From Verrucomicrobia bacterium UBA1211 (GTDB lineage Bacteria > Verrucomicrobiota > Kiritimatiellia > RFP12 > UBA1067), in the NCBI GenBank assembly GCA_002309585.1, contig DBXN01000051.1, positions 36,085 to 51,297 of the forward strand: a stretch of 15,213 bases of DNA. The letters are read 5' to 3'. Shown here piece by piece: positions 1 through 7,755 of the stretch. The notes beneath the pieces were generated by a model. That model was not told where the DNA came from, made no database searches, and saw only the letters and a program-made list of their open reading frames with translations. The first letter of the stretch is position 1; every line of letters begins with the position of its first letter. A program made the translations under genes and the position numbers.

Positions 1-1137
1 GAGCACATGCTCTTCAAGGGGACGAAGCGCCGGTCGGCGTTGGAGATCACCCAGGCGATCGAGGGGCGCGGCGGGGCGATGAACGCCTATACCGGCGCGG
101 ATGACACCTGTTTCTTCCTGCGGATGCCGCATGAGTATCTGACGCTGGGCGTGGACATCCTCAGCGACATGTATCTGCACGCGGTGATCGATCCCACCGA
201 ATTCGCGCGCGAACGCGATGTGATTTTGGAAGAGATCAAGATGTATGATGATCAGCCGGCGCAGGTGTGCCAGGAGAACTTCGAGAAGATCATCTTCAAG
301 AACCATCCGCTCGGGGCGCCGCTGTCGGGCTCCGAAAAGACACTCATGGCGATGACCCCCCAGACGCTTCTGGCGTACAAGCAGTCCCATTATGTGCCGG
401 GCGCGACGGTCTTCGCCTTTTCCGGCCATGTTGACCATGCGGCGTGCGTGGCGGCGGTCGAGCGGACGCTCGGCGCGATGCCCTCCGCGCGGGTTCCGAC
501 CTTCCGGAAGGTGACCGAAAAGACGCCGATCGGACAGGTCTCCCTGACCCGCCGTGAGGTGGCCCAGACGCAGTCGATCTTCGGGTTCCGGATGTTCGGC
601 TGGCAGGAGGAGGGATATCGCCGCGCGGTCGCCTACGTACTGCGCTGCCTGCTGGGCGACAACATGAGCTCGCGGCTCTTCCAAAAGGTCCGTGAGCGGC
701 GTGGCCTGTGCTATTCGATCAGCGCGGTGACGCAACTCTTCGAGGAGACGGGCTTTATCGCCTTCTCGACCGGGACGGATTCCCGTAAGACCGCTTCGGC
801 GTTACGTCTGATCGCTTCTGAATTGCGGCGGATCAAGACCAAAACCGTCGGCTCAAGCGAGTTGAAGCGGGCGAAGGAGTATCTGATCGGCGGGGCGCGG
901 CTTTCATTGGAATCACCCATGAACCAGCTGATCCGTCTGGGCGAGCACTATCTCTACACCCGGACCCTGCCCGACATCCAGACCCGTTTGGATGATTACG
1001 CGCGGGTGAAGGCCGAGGATGTCTTGGCGATGGCGAATGAGCTGTTCACGCCCGATGCGATGTCGCTTTCTCTGGTTGTTCCCAAAGAGCAACCCGAGAC
1101 GGAAGAGGCGTGGCTGGAAACGCTGAACGGAATCTGA
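1..1137 (+). CDS. M16-family zinc metallopeptidase, 5'-truncated
   Basis: This is the C-terminal part of a peptidase of the M16 (pitrilysin / mitochondrial processing peptidase-like) family. Its start lies left of the window. The first two visible codons, Glu-His followed by MLFKGT, are the end of the HxxEH zinc motif. The third zinc ligand fits Glu78 (first visible codon = 1) in ERDVILEEI, at the spacing usual for the family. The second, non-catalytic half has the expected SSRLFQKVRERRGLCYS stretch around residues 223-239, with the Arg231/Tyr238 pair that closes on substrate. About 378 residues are visible; relatives are roughly 410-420, so only the N-terminal 40-50 are missing. These enzymes degrade peptides or process precursors. 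Substrate and location cannot be told here. It is followed after 53 bases by the prenyl synthase gene and looks like a conserved neighbour rather than part of the sugar locus. Confidence 0.93.
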   Translation, partial: EHMLFKGTKRRSALEITQAIEGRGGAMNAYTGADDTCFFLRMPHEYLTLGVDILSDMYLHAVIDPTEFARERDVILEEIKMYDDQPAQVCQENFEKIIFKNHPLGAPLSGSEKTLMAMTPQTLLAYKQSHYVPGATVFAFSGHVDHAACVAAVERTLGAMPSARVPTFRKVTEKTPIGQVSLTRREVAQTQSIFGFRMFGWQEEGYRRAVAYVLRCLLGDNMSSRLFQKVRERRGLCYSISAVTQLFEETGFIAFSTGTDSRKTASALRLIASELRRIKTKTVGSSELKRAKEYLIGGARLSLESPMNQLIRLGEHYLYTRTLPDIQTRLDDYARVKAEDVLAMANELFTPDAMSLSLVVPKEQPETEEAWLETLNGI

Positions 1138-1190
1138 TATCCCCCGCCCGCGTTTCCGCGGGAATGGGTTGCAGGAAACAGGGAATAGCG

Positions 1191-2048
1191 ATGGCTTTTG
1201 ATTTGAACGCCTATCTGGCGGAACGGAAACAGCGGATCGAGGCGGCGTTGTTCGCGGCGTTGCCGGACGGAAACCGCTGTCGGCAGCCGCTTGCCGATGC
1301 GATGGCCCATGCCCTGAAGGCGGGTGGGAAACGGCTGCGGCCGATCCTCTGTTTGGCTGCGGCGGAGAGTGTCGGGGGCGATTCCGAGCCAGTGATGCCC
1401 GTCGCCTGCGCGGTGGAGATCCTCCACAACTATACGTTGGTGCACGACGATCTGCCCTGTATGGACAATGATACCCTCCGGCGTGGCCAGCCGACGGTCT
1501 GGTACCGTTTCGGCGAGGGGATCGGCGTGTTGGCGGGTGACGCGCTTCTGACGCTCGCCTTCGAGTGGTTGGCAACCTTCCCCGAATCCCGGGTCGGCGT
1601 GACCGCGGCGCTGGTGGGGGAGTTGGCGTGCGCGGCCGGGGCGTTGGGGGTGATCGGCGGTCAGGTCGAGGATATCCAGTACGACGGCCATCCCACGCGG
1701 GAGGGAATTGAGTCGGTGTTCCAGCACAAGACGGCCGATCTCTTCAAGGCCGCCTGCCGGCTGGGCGGGATCGCGGCTGGAGCGGACGTGGCGCAACTGA
1801 ATGCCCTTTCCGCCTATGCCGATCATCTGGGGTTCGCCTTCCAGATTCAGGACGATCTTCTGGACGCCGCCACGGCGAAGGCGGATGCCCGGCCCGAACT
1901 GAGCTGTCTCGATCTCATGACACCTGACGAGGCCCGCGCCTGGGCGGAACGCCATACGGCCGCTGCTGTTGCGGCACTCGAGGCGTTGCCCGGTCCGACC
2001 GAGCCGATGCGGGCCTTGGTGGAGAGCTTGCAGAACCGGCGGCAGTAG
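1191..2048 (+). CDS. ispA: Short-chain polyprenyl (farnesyl/geranylgeranyl-type) diphosphate synthase
   Basis: This 285-residue trans-isoprenyl diphosphate synthase would condense isopentenyl diphosphate with allylic diphosphates in the cytoplasm, feeding undecaprenyl, quinone or carotenoid synthesis. Visible motifs are GGKRLRP (45-51, IPP binding), first Asp-rich motif DDLPCMD (86-92, the DDx4D bacterial form), GGQ (156-158), KT (180-181) and second Asp-rich motif DDLLD (221-225). An in-frame ATG lies 81 bases upstream inside the peptidase gene, but the start at 1191 is preferred because AGGG at 1180-1183 gives good spacing and the protein then begins like relatives. After DDLLD the chain is about 11 residues shorter than E. 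coli IspA and lacks the usual GKxTYP segment, reading AATAKADARPELS instead. It may still be active but is atypical there. Chain length of the product is not determinable from sequence alone. Confidence 0.92.
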   Translation: MAFDLNAYLAERKQRIEAALFAALPDGNRCRQPLADAMAHALKAGGKRLRPILCLAAAESVGGDSEPVMPVACAVEILHNYTLVHDDLPCMDNDTLRRGQPTVWYRFGEGIGVLAGDALLTLAFEWLATFPESRVGVTAALVGELACAAGALGVIGGQVEDIQYDGHPTREGIESVFQHKTADLFKAACRLGGIAAGADVAQLNALSAYADHLGFAFQIQDDLLDAATAKADARPELSCLDLMTPDEARAWAERHTAAAVAALEALPGPTEPMRALVESLQNRRQ

Positions 2049-2123
2049 GTAAGGGAAGATTAAAAGGTTAAGGGAATGGGAATGTTGCCCGTTCTCAATT
2101 TGACATTGAATATTGGCGACATA

Positions 2124-2136
2124 GGCAACAGTTGCC
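2124..2136. repeat. Perfect inverted repeat GGCAAC-A-GTTGCC
   Basis: Two 6-base arms flank a single central base. A further copy of the right arm, GTTGCC, lies upstream at 2084-2089 and could pair with the same GGCAAC. It could therefore be a dimeric regulator site or one of two competing stems in a transcript leader. The arms are short, so chance is possible. Confidence 0.4.
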
Positions 2137-2207
2137 GCTGCCCTTCACCTTCCGCGCTCAACGATTGATGGTGGGGTGGTACTTTCAGAAGGTTCCTCAA
2201 CTTTCGC

Positions 2208-2236
2208 TTGATGAGGGAAGTTGGTTGTGGTAAATA
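2208..2236 (+). promoter_or_regulatory. Possible sigma70-type promoter for the GH51-led operon
   Basis: TTGATG at 2208-2213 is followed after exactly 17 bases by TAAATA at 2231-2236, within the most AT-rich stretch of the leader (TAAATAAAAT, 2231-2240). The -10 match is only moderate. Position, about 105 bases before the GH51 start, is sensible. This is inferred from consensus only. Confidence 0.3.
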
Positions 2237-2343
2237 AAATGCGGTTTGACGATGGGATTGGGTGTCGAGAAGCCGGTACTCCCTTTGCGTGCCGTTGCGG
2301 CTTTCGCTCAATCAGGTGAGGTAAACGAGGAAGGAATAAGACG

Positions 2344-4206
2344 ATGAGGGGAAAAGTGAAAAGGGGATTGGGTTCTCAACATGCGCTGGTCTGTCTTCCG
2401 GCGGCAGCGATTCTGGCATGGTCGGCGGTTGCGGCGGAGCCGATCCCGACTGAGTTATTCGGTCAGAATCTGGAACACACACGGTCGGCGTTGCAGGGCG
2501 GGCTTTCGGCGCAGCTCGTGCGGAACCGCAAGTTCGCGGGTAAGCCTGACCGCCGGGGTGTCGCGATGATGTGGGAAGCCTACGGTACCCATGCCCTGTA
2601 TGACCATTCGAATATGGCTTGCACGCGCCACGCCGCAAAAAGCAAGATGTTCCGCCAAAACGAAATCCACTCTCAGGTGATCGGTTCTCTCGTGGAGGCG
2701 GGCGAAGCCGGCATCCGCCAGGACAAGATCGGCATCCGCGGGGGTGTGAAACACACATTCAGGGCCGTGGTGCGTTCCTATCATCAGGAGGACACGCCGA
2801 TGGTCCTGCGGGTGGCCGACGGCGACAGGATTCTTGCCGAGCGAACCTTCACCGTGAACACGAAGCCCAACACGGCGTGGGCGCGTATCGCCTTAGACTT
2901 CACACTGGATAAGGATACGATGGCAACGATCTCCATCGGTGTGAAAGGCCGTCATTACTGTATTGTCGGCGCGGTGTCGGTGTTGCCGGAGGATAACTTC
3001 CACGGCATGCGCGCGGATGTGGTGGAGAACCTTCGCGAGATCGGCGCATCCATCATCCGCTGGCCCGGCGGAAATTTCGCGGGAGAGTACCGCTGGCGCG
3101 ACGGATATGCCATCGCTGATCCGGATGAACGCGCGCCGCTTCAGAGTTACACTGAGATTGAAACCCAGCCCCACAACCTCGGCTACGACCAGAACGACAT
3201 CGCGATGGAAGACGTGCTCGCGCTCTGCGAGAAGATCGGCGCGAAGCCGTTCTTCACGATCAACGCCGCTTGGGAAAGTCCGCAGGACTCCGCCGAATGG
3301 GTGGAGGCGTGCAAGGGACGCGTGAAGCTGTGGTCGCTCGGCAACGAGATGGGCTACGGGCACATGGAGGGACCGAAAGGTCCTGCCGGTTACGCCGAGA
3401 TGGTCCGTCCCCATGCCGAGGCGATGCTCAAGGTCGATCCCTCGCTTGTGATCACCTCTTCCGGTCCCTATCCGTGGTGCGGGCAGGATTGGATCGATAA
3501 GTCCGCGAAAGCGCTTTCCGATCTTGCGCCGGTCATCTCGTACCACCGTTACGACAATCCCGGCATCTTCGACTTCTCTACGCCCGAGCGGACCGCTGCG
3601 CTCTATGCGACGATGTCGAAGCGTACGGATGAGGCACTCGAAGCATTGCTGAAATTCCGCAAGCGGCTTCCAAAGGAGATCGGCATCTCTTATGACGAGT
3701 GGAACATCTGGTATACCTGGTACCACGAGGAGGGGATCATGGAGGGGCTTTACGCCGCGAAGATGCTCGGCAACCTGATGCGAAACTGGGAAGCGTGCGG
3801 CCTCAAATACGTCTGCTATTTTCAGGCGGTCAACGAGCAGGCGATCAACGTGACGCCGTTTGAAAGCCATCTCACGTCGATTGGCGAGGCGATGCGCTTG
3901 GCAAAGGGGCATGTGGGCGGAGTGCCGGCGGCGATTCCCGATCTGCCCGCCGATGCCTTTGTGACCGATGCGGCGGATGGCACGCGGTATGTGACGTTCT
4001 ACAACTTCTCCACCACGGAATCCCGTTCGTTCCGCATTCCGACCGGTGGGCGCGGGACGATCGCCGCCGAGGAGACGCTTGTGCCTAACGGTTTTGAGAT
4101 CGGTTGCCGCTATGCGCGGAAACCCGGCATCGGAAAGCTGACGGACAACGGGTATGAGCTGGTTCTTGGCCCCGCCTGCCAGGCGGCCGTCCGGCTGGGG
4201 AAGTGA
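2344..4206 (+). CDS. Exported GH51 alpha-L-arabinofuranosidase with internal CBM4_9-like domain
   Basis: The 620-residue protein is predicted to release terminal alpha-L-arabinofuranose from arabinoxylan or arabinan outside the cytoplasm. Residues 1-31 form a signal peptide (basic MRGKVKR, hydrophobic core, Ala-Val-Ala-Ala). An N-terminal strand region (ELFGQNLEH...LVRNRKF, 37-64) precedes a beta-sandwich resembling CBM4_9 (about 70-215). The TIM barrel then starts with the GH51 hallmark IRWPGGNFAGEYRW (238-251). The expected acid/base is Glu335 in SLGNEMG and the nucleophile Glu452 in DEWNIWY (retaining family). A C-terminal beta domain covers about 530-620. A strong Shine-Dalgarno (AGGAAGGA, 2328-2335) supports the start. 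Only 3 bases separate it from the next gene, so the two are almost certainly co-transcribed. Related beta-galactosidase-like or other GH51 specificities are possible. Confidence 0.9.
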   Translation: MRGKVKRGLGSQHALVCLPAAAILAWSAVAAEPIPTELFGQNLEHTRSALQGGLSAQLVRNRKFAGKPDRRGVAMMWEAYGTHALYDHSNMACTRHAAKSKMFRQNEIHSQVIGSLVEAGEAGIRQDKIGIRGGVKHTFRAVVRSYHQEDTPMVLRVADGDRILAERTFTVNTKPNTAWARIALDFTLDKDTMATISIGVKGRHYCIVGAVSVLPEDNFHGMRADVVENLREIGASIIRWPGGNFAGEYRWRDGYAIADPDERAPLQSYTEIETQPHNLGYDQNDIAMEDVLALCEKIGAKPFFTINAAWESPQDSAEWVEACKGRVKLWSLGNEMGYGHMEGPKGPAGYAEMVRPHAEAMLKVDPSLVITSSGPYPWCGQDWIDKSAKALSDLAPVISYHRYDNPGIFDFSTPERTAALYATMSKRTDEALEALLKFRKRLPKEIGISYDEWNIWYTWYHEEGIMEGLYAAKMLGNLMRNWEACGLKYVCYFQAVNEQAINVTPFESHLTSIGEAMRLAKGHVGGVPAAIPDLPADAFVTDAADGTRYVTFYNFSTTESRSFRIPTGGRGTIAAEETLVPNGFEIGCRYARKPGIGKLTDNGYELVLGPACQAAVRLGK

Positions 4207-4209
4207 ACC

Positions 4210-5532
4210 ATGAATATTGCGACGATCGATCCATCGACCCTGAAGATCACCGATATGCGCTTTGCGGATATTGATGGTGCGCCGAAGCGTTGCACACTGG
4301 TCAAACTCTGCACGAATCAGGGTCTTGTGGGTTATGGCGAAGTGCGCGATGCTTCCAGCCGTACGTATGCCGCGATGCTCAAGAGCCGTATCCTCGGCGA
4401 GAATCCCTGCAATGTCGAGAAGGTGTTCCGGCGGATCAAGCAGTTTGGCGGCGATTCGCGGCAGGCCGGCGGTGTTTGCGCGGTTGAGGTGGCGTGCTGG
4501 GATCTCTGCGGCAAGGCGTGGGGGGTGCCGGTGTGGCAACTCCTCGGCGGCAAATGGCGGGATTCGGTTCGCTGTTACTGCGACACGGACTCCGAAGGGG
4601 GCGGACGCGACATGGGTGCGGCGCTGAAGGCGCGCATGGCGATGGGGTTCACGTTTCTCAAGATGGATCTCGGGATCGAGCTGTTGATGAACGTCAAAGA
4701 TGCGCTCATCGCTCCTTTGGGTTACCTTGATTACATGAAACGGATGAAGCATGTCGTCCAAACGCCGCATGGCTCGATCGATCCGCGCGCGATGCGCGGC
4801 GAGGCGTACGACCTCTTCAATACGGCGCATCCCTTCACCGGCATCCACATCACCGAGAAGGGGTTGGATTATCTGGAGAAGTACATGGCCGATGTGCGCG
4901 AGGTGGTCGGCTGGGAGGTTCCGATCGCGATTGACCATCTGGGGCATATCCCTTACGAGGATGCCGTGCTGCTGTTGCGCCGGCTTGAGAAGTATCATCT
5001 CTCGTGGGCGGAAGATGTGCTGCCGTGGCAGGATACCGGCGCATGGAAGCGGCTTCATGCCGCGACCGCCACGCCGCTCGGCACGGGCGAGGACATCTAC
5101 CTCAAAGAGAATTTTAAGCCGTTGCTCGAATCGGGTGCGCTGGCGGTGATCCATCCTGACGTTCTGACGGCGGGCGGGATTCTGGAAACGAAGAAGGTCG
5201 GCGATATGGCTGAGGCGTACGGGGTACAGATGAATATCCACATGGCGGAGTCTCCCGTCGCCTGCATGGCGGCGGTGCATGTGGCGGCGGCGACGCGGAA
5301 CTTCATGTCACTCGAACTGCATTCCGTCGATGTGCCGTGGTGGGGCAATCTGGTGACCCCCCCGCTCGTGTATGAGGGCGGCTTCATCAAGGTGCCGGAC
5401 GCGCCCGGTCTCGGCATCGGCGAACTGAATGAGAAACTGATCGCGGAACACGCCTGTCCGGACTTCCCGGAGCCGTGGAGCCCAACGGACGAATGGGACA
5501 GGGAGTGGGCGAATGACCGCCGTTGGAGTTGA
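4210..5532 (+). CDS. Mandelate racemase/muconate lactonizing enzyme family protein, probable sugar-acid dehydratase
   Basis: This 440-residue cytoplasmic enolase-superfamily enzyme (no signal peptide) is likely to abstract a proton alpha to a carboxylate and, in this setting, to dehydrate an aldonic acid. An N-terminal capping domain leads into the MR/MLE signature AVEVACWDLCGKAWGVPVWQ (91-110) with LLGG (111-114). Candidate metal ligands are Asp242 (IDHLGH), Glu268 (WAEDVLPW) and Glu294 (GTGEDIY). Lys151 in LKMD is the likely base, and Asp317 (HPDVLTAGG) with His344 (NIHMAES) a possible His-Asp dyad. About 90 residues lie between Lys151 and Asp242, against about 29 in mandelate racemase (Lys166 to Asp195), so there is an insertion. 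The start follows the GH51 stop by 3 bases, with GGGGAAG just upstream. Specificity (arabinonate, xylonate, galactonate, mannonate and so on) cannot be assigned; racemase or cycloisomerase activity is not excluded. Confidence 0.87.
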   Translation: MNIATIDPSTLKITDMRFADIDGAPKRCTLVKLCTNQGLVGYGEVRDASSRTYAAMLKSRILGENPCNVEKVFRRIKQFGGDSRQAGGVCAVEVACWDLCGKAWGVPVWQLLGGKWRDSVRCYCDTDSEGGGRDMGAALKARMAMGFTFLKMDLGIELLMNVKDALIAPLGYLDYMKRMKHVVQTPHGSIDPRAMRGEAYDLFNTAHPFTGIHITEKGLDYLEKYMADVREVVGWEVPIAIDHLGHIPYEDAVLLLRRLEKYHLSWAEDVLPWQDTGAWKRLHAATATPLGTGEDIYLKENFKPLLESGALAVIHPDVLTAGGILETKKVGDMAEAYGVQMNIHMAESPVACMAAVHVAAATRNFMSLELHSVDVPWWGNLVTPPLVYEGGFIKVPDAPGLGIGELNEKLIAEHACPDFPEPWSPTDEWDREWANDRRWS

Positions 5533-5537
5533 GGGGG
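5531..5537 (+). promoter_or_regulatory. Ribosome binding site that decides the GH13 start
   Basis: GAGGGGG, overlapping the stop codon of the preceding gene, lies 5 bases before the ATG at 5543. It favours that ATG over the in-frame ATG at 5513, which sits inside the upstream gene and would put acidic residues before the signal peptide. Confidence 0.55.
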
Positions 5538-5542
5538 ATGAT

Positions 5543-6967
5543 ATGACGGTGCGGATGAAAGTGATTCTTCTCTGGTGTGTCGCTGTGGGTGCCGCTTTCG
5601 GCGCGATGCGGCCGACGCCCGAATACCTGAAACACGCTGTGGTCTATCAGATTGTTCTGCGCAACTTCACGCGCGACGGCAACTTTAAGGCCGCGACGGA
5701 GATGCTGGAACATGTGCGGTCCGCGGGTGTGGATGTGGTGTATCTCTCCCCGTTTGTGGAGATGGACCGCGACATGGACGAGACGGGTTGGAGTCCGCGA
5801 CAGATCAAGAGCGGCTACTATACGCCCAAGAATCCGTACCGCATCTCGAACTATGACAGAATCGACCCCGAATACGGCAATGATGCCGCCTTCAAGGCAT
5901 TCAACGACAAAGCCCACGCGCTCGGCATGAAGGTGTACATGGACCTTGTTTATCTCCATTGTGGGCCGAACAATGTACTGAAGGATCTTTTCCCCGATGC
6001 CTTCCAGAAGAACGAGGACGGGACGGTACGGACGACGCGCTGGCGTTTCCCGTATGTGAACTTCGCCTCGAAGGATGTGCGCAAGTATCTCATTGACTCG
6101 ATGCTCCACTGGATACGCCTCGGATGTGACGGTTTCCGCTGCGATGTGGGCGATGAGGTGCCGATCGACTTCTGGGTGGAGGCTGTGACCGTCTGCCAGA
6201 AGGTGAAGCCCGATCTTGTGATGATCAACGAGGGGAGCAAGTCCGAGTGGCTCGAAAAGGCGTTCGACGCCTGCTATGACTGGCCGTGGAGCTTCTCGAT
6301 CCGCAACTTTCTTACCCCTTCCCTGCCCGGGCAGCGGAGCGCGAAGAACAAGACGCTCGCCGAGAAGATGCCGGGGGTGCGCGCCTACGAGGCGGGTATC
6401 CCGGAGGGGGCGCTCATGTTCTGTTTCATGGACAACCATGACACGGCGGCGGACGATTGGGAAAACCGCTTTGACCGTGTTCATCCCGTTGAGGCGGGAA
6501 ATGCGGCCTTCGTGCTCACCTTCCTGCGGCGTGGCCTGCCGCTCGTCTTCAATGGCAACGAGATCGCCGATAACGCGCTCAATACCTTTTTTGCGCCGGT
6601 GGAAGACATCGGCCGCGCCCGCAAGACTGTCGATTGGGCGCGCGCGTTGCAGCCCGCCGGACAGAAACGCCTCGCGCTCATCCGAGCCCTCTCAAAGATG
6701 CGTCATGAGCGGAAGGTGTTCGCCGATGGTTCGCAAGAGTGGGTGACGGACGGCGAGCTCAAGGGCGTTGTGGCGTTTGTGCGCCGTACGGACGGCGATG
6801 CCGTGTTTGTGGCGGCGAATTTGACGGATCAAGATGTGGCGTTCGTTCCAACGGGAGTTTCGCTGAAGGCGGCTGTCCGGCCGATTCTTTCCGAGCGCTT
6901 TTCCCTGGGTGACGACGGCGCATGCCGATTCGGGTCGTGGGGATATGTGGCGATGCCTCTTGAGTGA
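5543..6967 (+). CDS. Exported GH13 alpha-amylase-family glycosidase
   Basis: A 474-residue exported member of GH13, the alpha-amylase family, predicted to act on alpha-linked glucan or oligosaccharides. Residues 1-20 (MTVRMKVILLWCVAVGAAFG) form a signal peptide. The barrel begins at HAVVYQIVLRNF (31-42). Conserved regions are VYMDLVYLH (131-139, region I), GFRCDVGDE with nucleophile Asp201, VMINEG with acid/base Glu230, and FMDNHD with transition-state stabiliser Asp300. Region I normally reads DxVxNH and here has Leu for Asn. A beta-sandwich end domain covers about 400-474. Alternative starts are 5513 (overlapping the previous gene by 20 bases) and 5555. A GH13 enzyme among hemicellulose genes is unusual. 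It may handle storage glucan from the same plant material, or be a transferase or isomerase of the family. Subfamily is not assignable by eye. Confidence 0.89.
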   Translation: MTVRMKVILLWCVAVGAAFGAMRPTPEYLKHAVVYQIVLRNFTRDGNFKAATEMLEHVRSAGVDVVYLSPFVEMDRDMDETGWSPRQIKSGYYTPKNPYRISNYDRIDPEYGNDAAFKAFNDKAHALGMKVYMDLVYLHCGPNNVLKDLFPDAFQKNEDGTVRTTRWRFPYVNFASKDVRKYLIDSMLHWIRLGCDGFRCDVGDEVPIDFWVEAVTVCQKVKPDLVMINEGSKSEWLEKAFDACYDWPWSFSIRNFLTPSLPGQRSAKNKTLAEKMPGVRAYEAGIPEGALMFCFMDNHDTAADDWENRFDRVHPVEAGNAAFVLTFLRRGLPLVFNGNEIADNALNTFFAPVEDIGRARKTVDWARALQPAGQKRLALIRALSKMRHERKVFADGSQEWVTDGELKGVVAFVRRTDGDAVFVAANLTDQDVAFVPTGVSLKAAVRPILSERFSLGDDGACRFGSWGYVAMPLE

Positions 6968-6998
6968 TTTCACGGTGGAAAGACGGAGAGAAAAGGAA

Positions 6999-7709
6999 AT
7001 GGAAATGTTCAAGGAGAAATTTGATCTGTCGGGCAAGACGGCGCTGGTCACCGGTTCCACGCGGGGGATCGGCAAAGCGATCGGCGATGCGTTTGAGGAG
7101 TACGGCGCGAAGGTGATCCGCCACAATACGAAGGTCTGTGATCTTTCCGATCCCGCCGCCATTGAAGTGTTTTTCGACGCGCTGGAACGGGGCGGATCTC
7201 TGCCCGATATTCTTGTGGCGAATGCCTCGATCCAGGCCAAGGTCCCGTGGACGCAGTTTCCGATGGACGAGGCCAGAAAGGAACTGCAGGTCAACTTTCT
7301 TGCGACGCTGCGGATGTTCCAGCGGTGCTACCCGAAAATGAAGCGGCAGGGATGGGGCCGGCTGATCGTTCTCGGCTCGGTCAATGAACGCCGTCCGCAT
7401 CCCGATATGTGCGTCTATGCGGCGACCAAATCGGCGCAGGAAAATCTGGTGCGCGGTATCGCCAGGCAGGTTGCCGCTGAAGGGATCACCGTCAATAATT
7501 TGAGTCCGGGGGTCTTCTACACGGACCGGAACAAGGAGTGCCTCGCGGATCCCGTGTACGGGCCGAAGGTGACGGCGGCTATCCCGATGCACCGTTACGC
7601 GATGCCGGAGGATGCGGCAGGTGCGGCCCTGCTTCTCGCGTCGGATGCTGGAAGCTACATCACCGGCGCGACGATCATGGTTGACGGCGGGTTGTGCCTG
7701 CCCGGATGA
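6999..7709 (+). CDS. Short-chain dehydrogenase/reductase (SDR), NAD(P)-dependent
   Basis: This cytoplasmic 236-residue classical SDR would oxidise or reduce a hydroxyl/keto group; here a sugar or sugar-acid dehydrogenase is plausible. It has the dinucleotide-binding motif TGSTRGIG (18-25), Asp48 in CDLSD for the adenine ring, and catalytic Asn99, Ser127, Tyr140 and Lys144 (YAATK). It ends in the usual ITGATIMVDGG. The NNAG motif is replaced by VANAS (73-77). The stretch between the second beta strand and CDLSD is shorter than normal, so the helix after strand two seems missing. No acidic residue ends strand two (VIRHNTK), which would favour NADP(H), but the deletion makes this uncertain. GGAG at 6985-6988 supports the ATG at 6999; the ATG at 7005 is equally possible. 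The gene lies 31 bases after the GH13 gene. Confidence 0.92.
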   Translation: MEMFKEKFDLSGKTALVTGSTRGIGKAIGDAFEEYGAKVIRHNTKVCDLSDPAAIEVFFDALERGGSLPDILVANASIQAKVPWTQFPMDEARKELQVNFLATLRMFQRCYPKMKRQGWGRLIVLGSVNERRPHPDMCVYAATKSAQENLVRGIARQVAAEGITVNNLSPGVFYTDRNKECLADPVYGPKVTAAIPMHRYAMPEDAAGAALLLASDAGSYITGATIMVDGGLCLPG

Positions 7710-7755
7710 CCGGAACGTGCAATTCCGCGCGGAAGAGGGAAGGGAACCGATTGTG

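Larger units (their letters stand above)
2049..2343 (+). other. Intergenic leader upstream of the carbohydrate locus
   Basis: These 295 bases separate the housekeeping pair from the glycosidase genes. G+C is about half (89 of 180 bases at 2101-2280), well below the flanking genes. I see no convincing gene. It contains the inverted repeat at 2124-2136, a possible promoter at 2208-2236 and a strong Shine-Dalgarno (AGGAAGGA, 2328-2335) for the GH51 gene. It is the most likely place for the control region of the operon. Confidence 0.6.

Noticed and set aside
2100..2105. TTGACA box as a -35 promoter element
   Set aside because: A perfect -35 hexamer, but 17 bases downstream the sequence reads AGGCAA and no -10 box is found at 16-18 bases.
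2060..2311. 83-codon minus-strand frame in the intergenic leader
   Set aside because: No recognisable protein features, and the DNA shows short degenerate repeats there. A real small gene is not excluded but cannot be supported.
2893..5280. 795-codon open frame on the minus strand
   Set aside because: It lies opposite the GH51 and MR/MLE genes, which have clear catalytic motifs. It is an Arg/His/Pro-rich translation with no recognisable domain and is explained by G+C-rich third positions of the + strand genes.
5387..6484. 365-codon open frame on the minus strand
   Set aside because: It mirrors the GH13 gene, with no motifs and no sensible ribosome site. The same applies to minus-strand frames at 996-1955 and 6759-7886.
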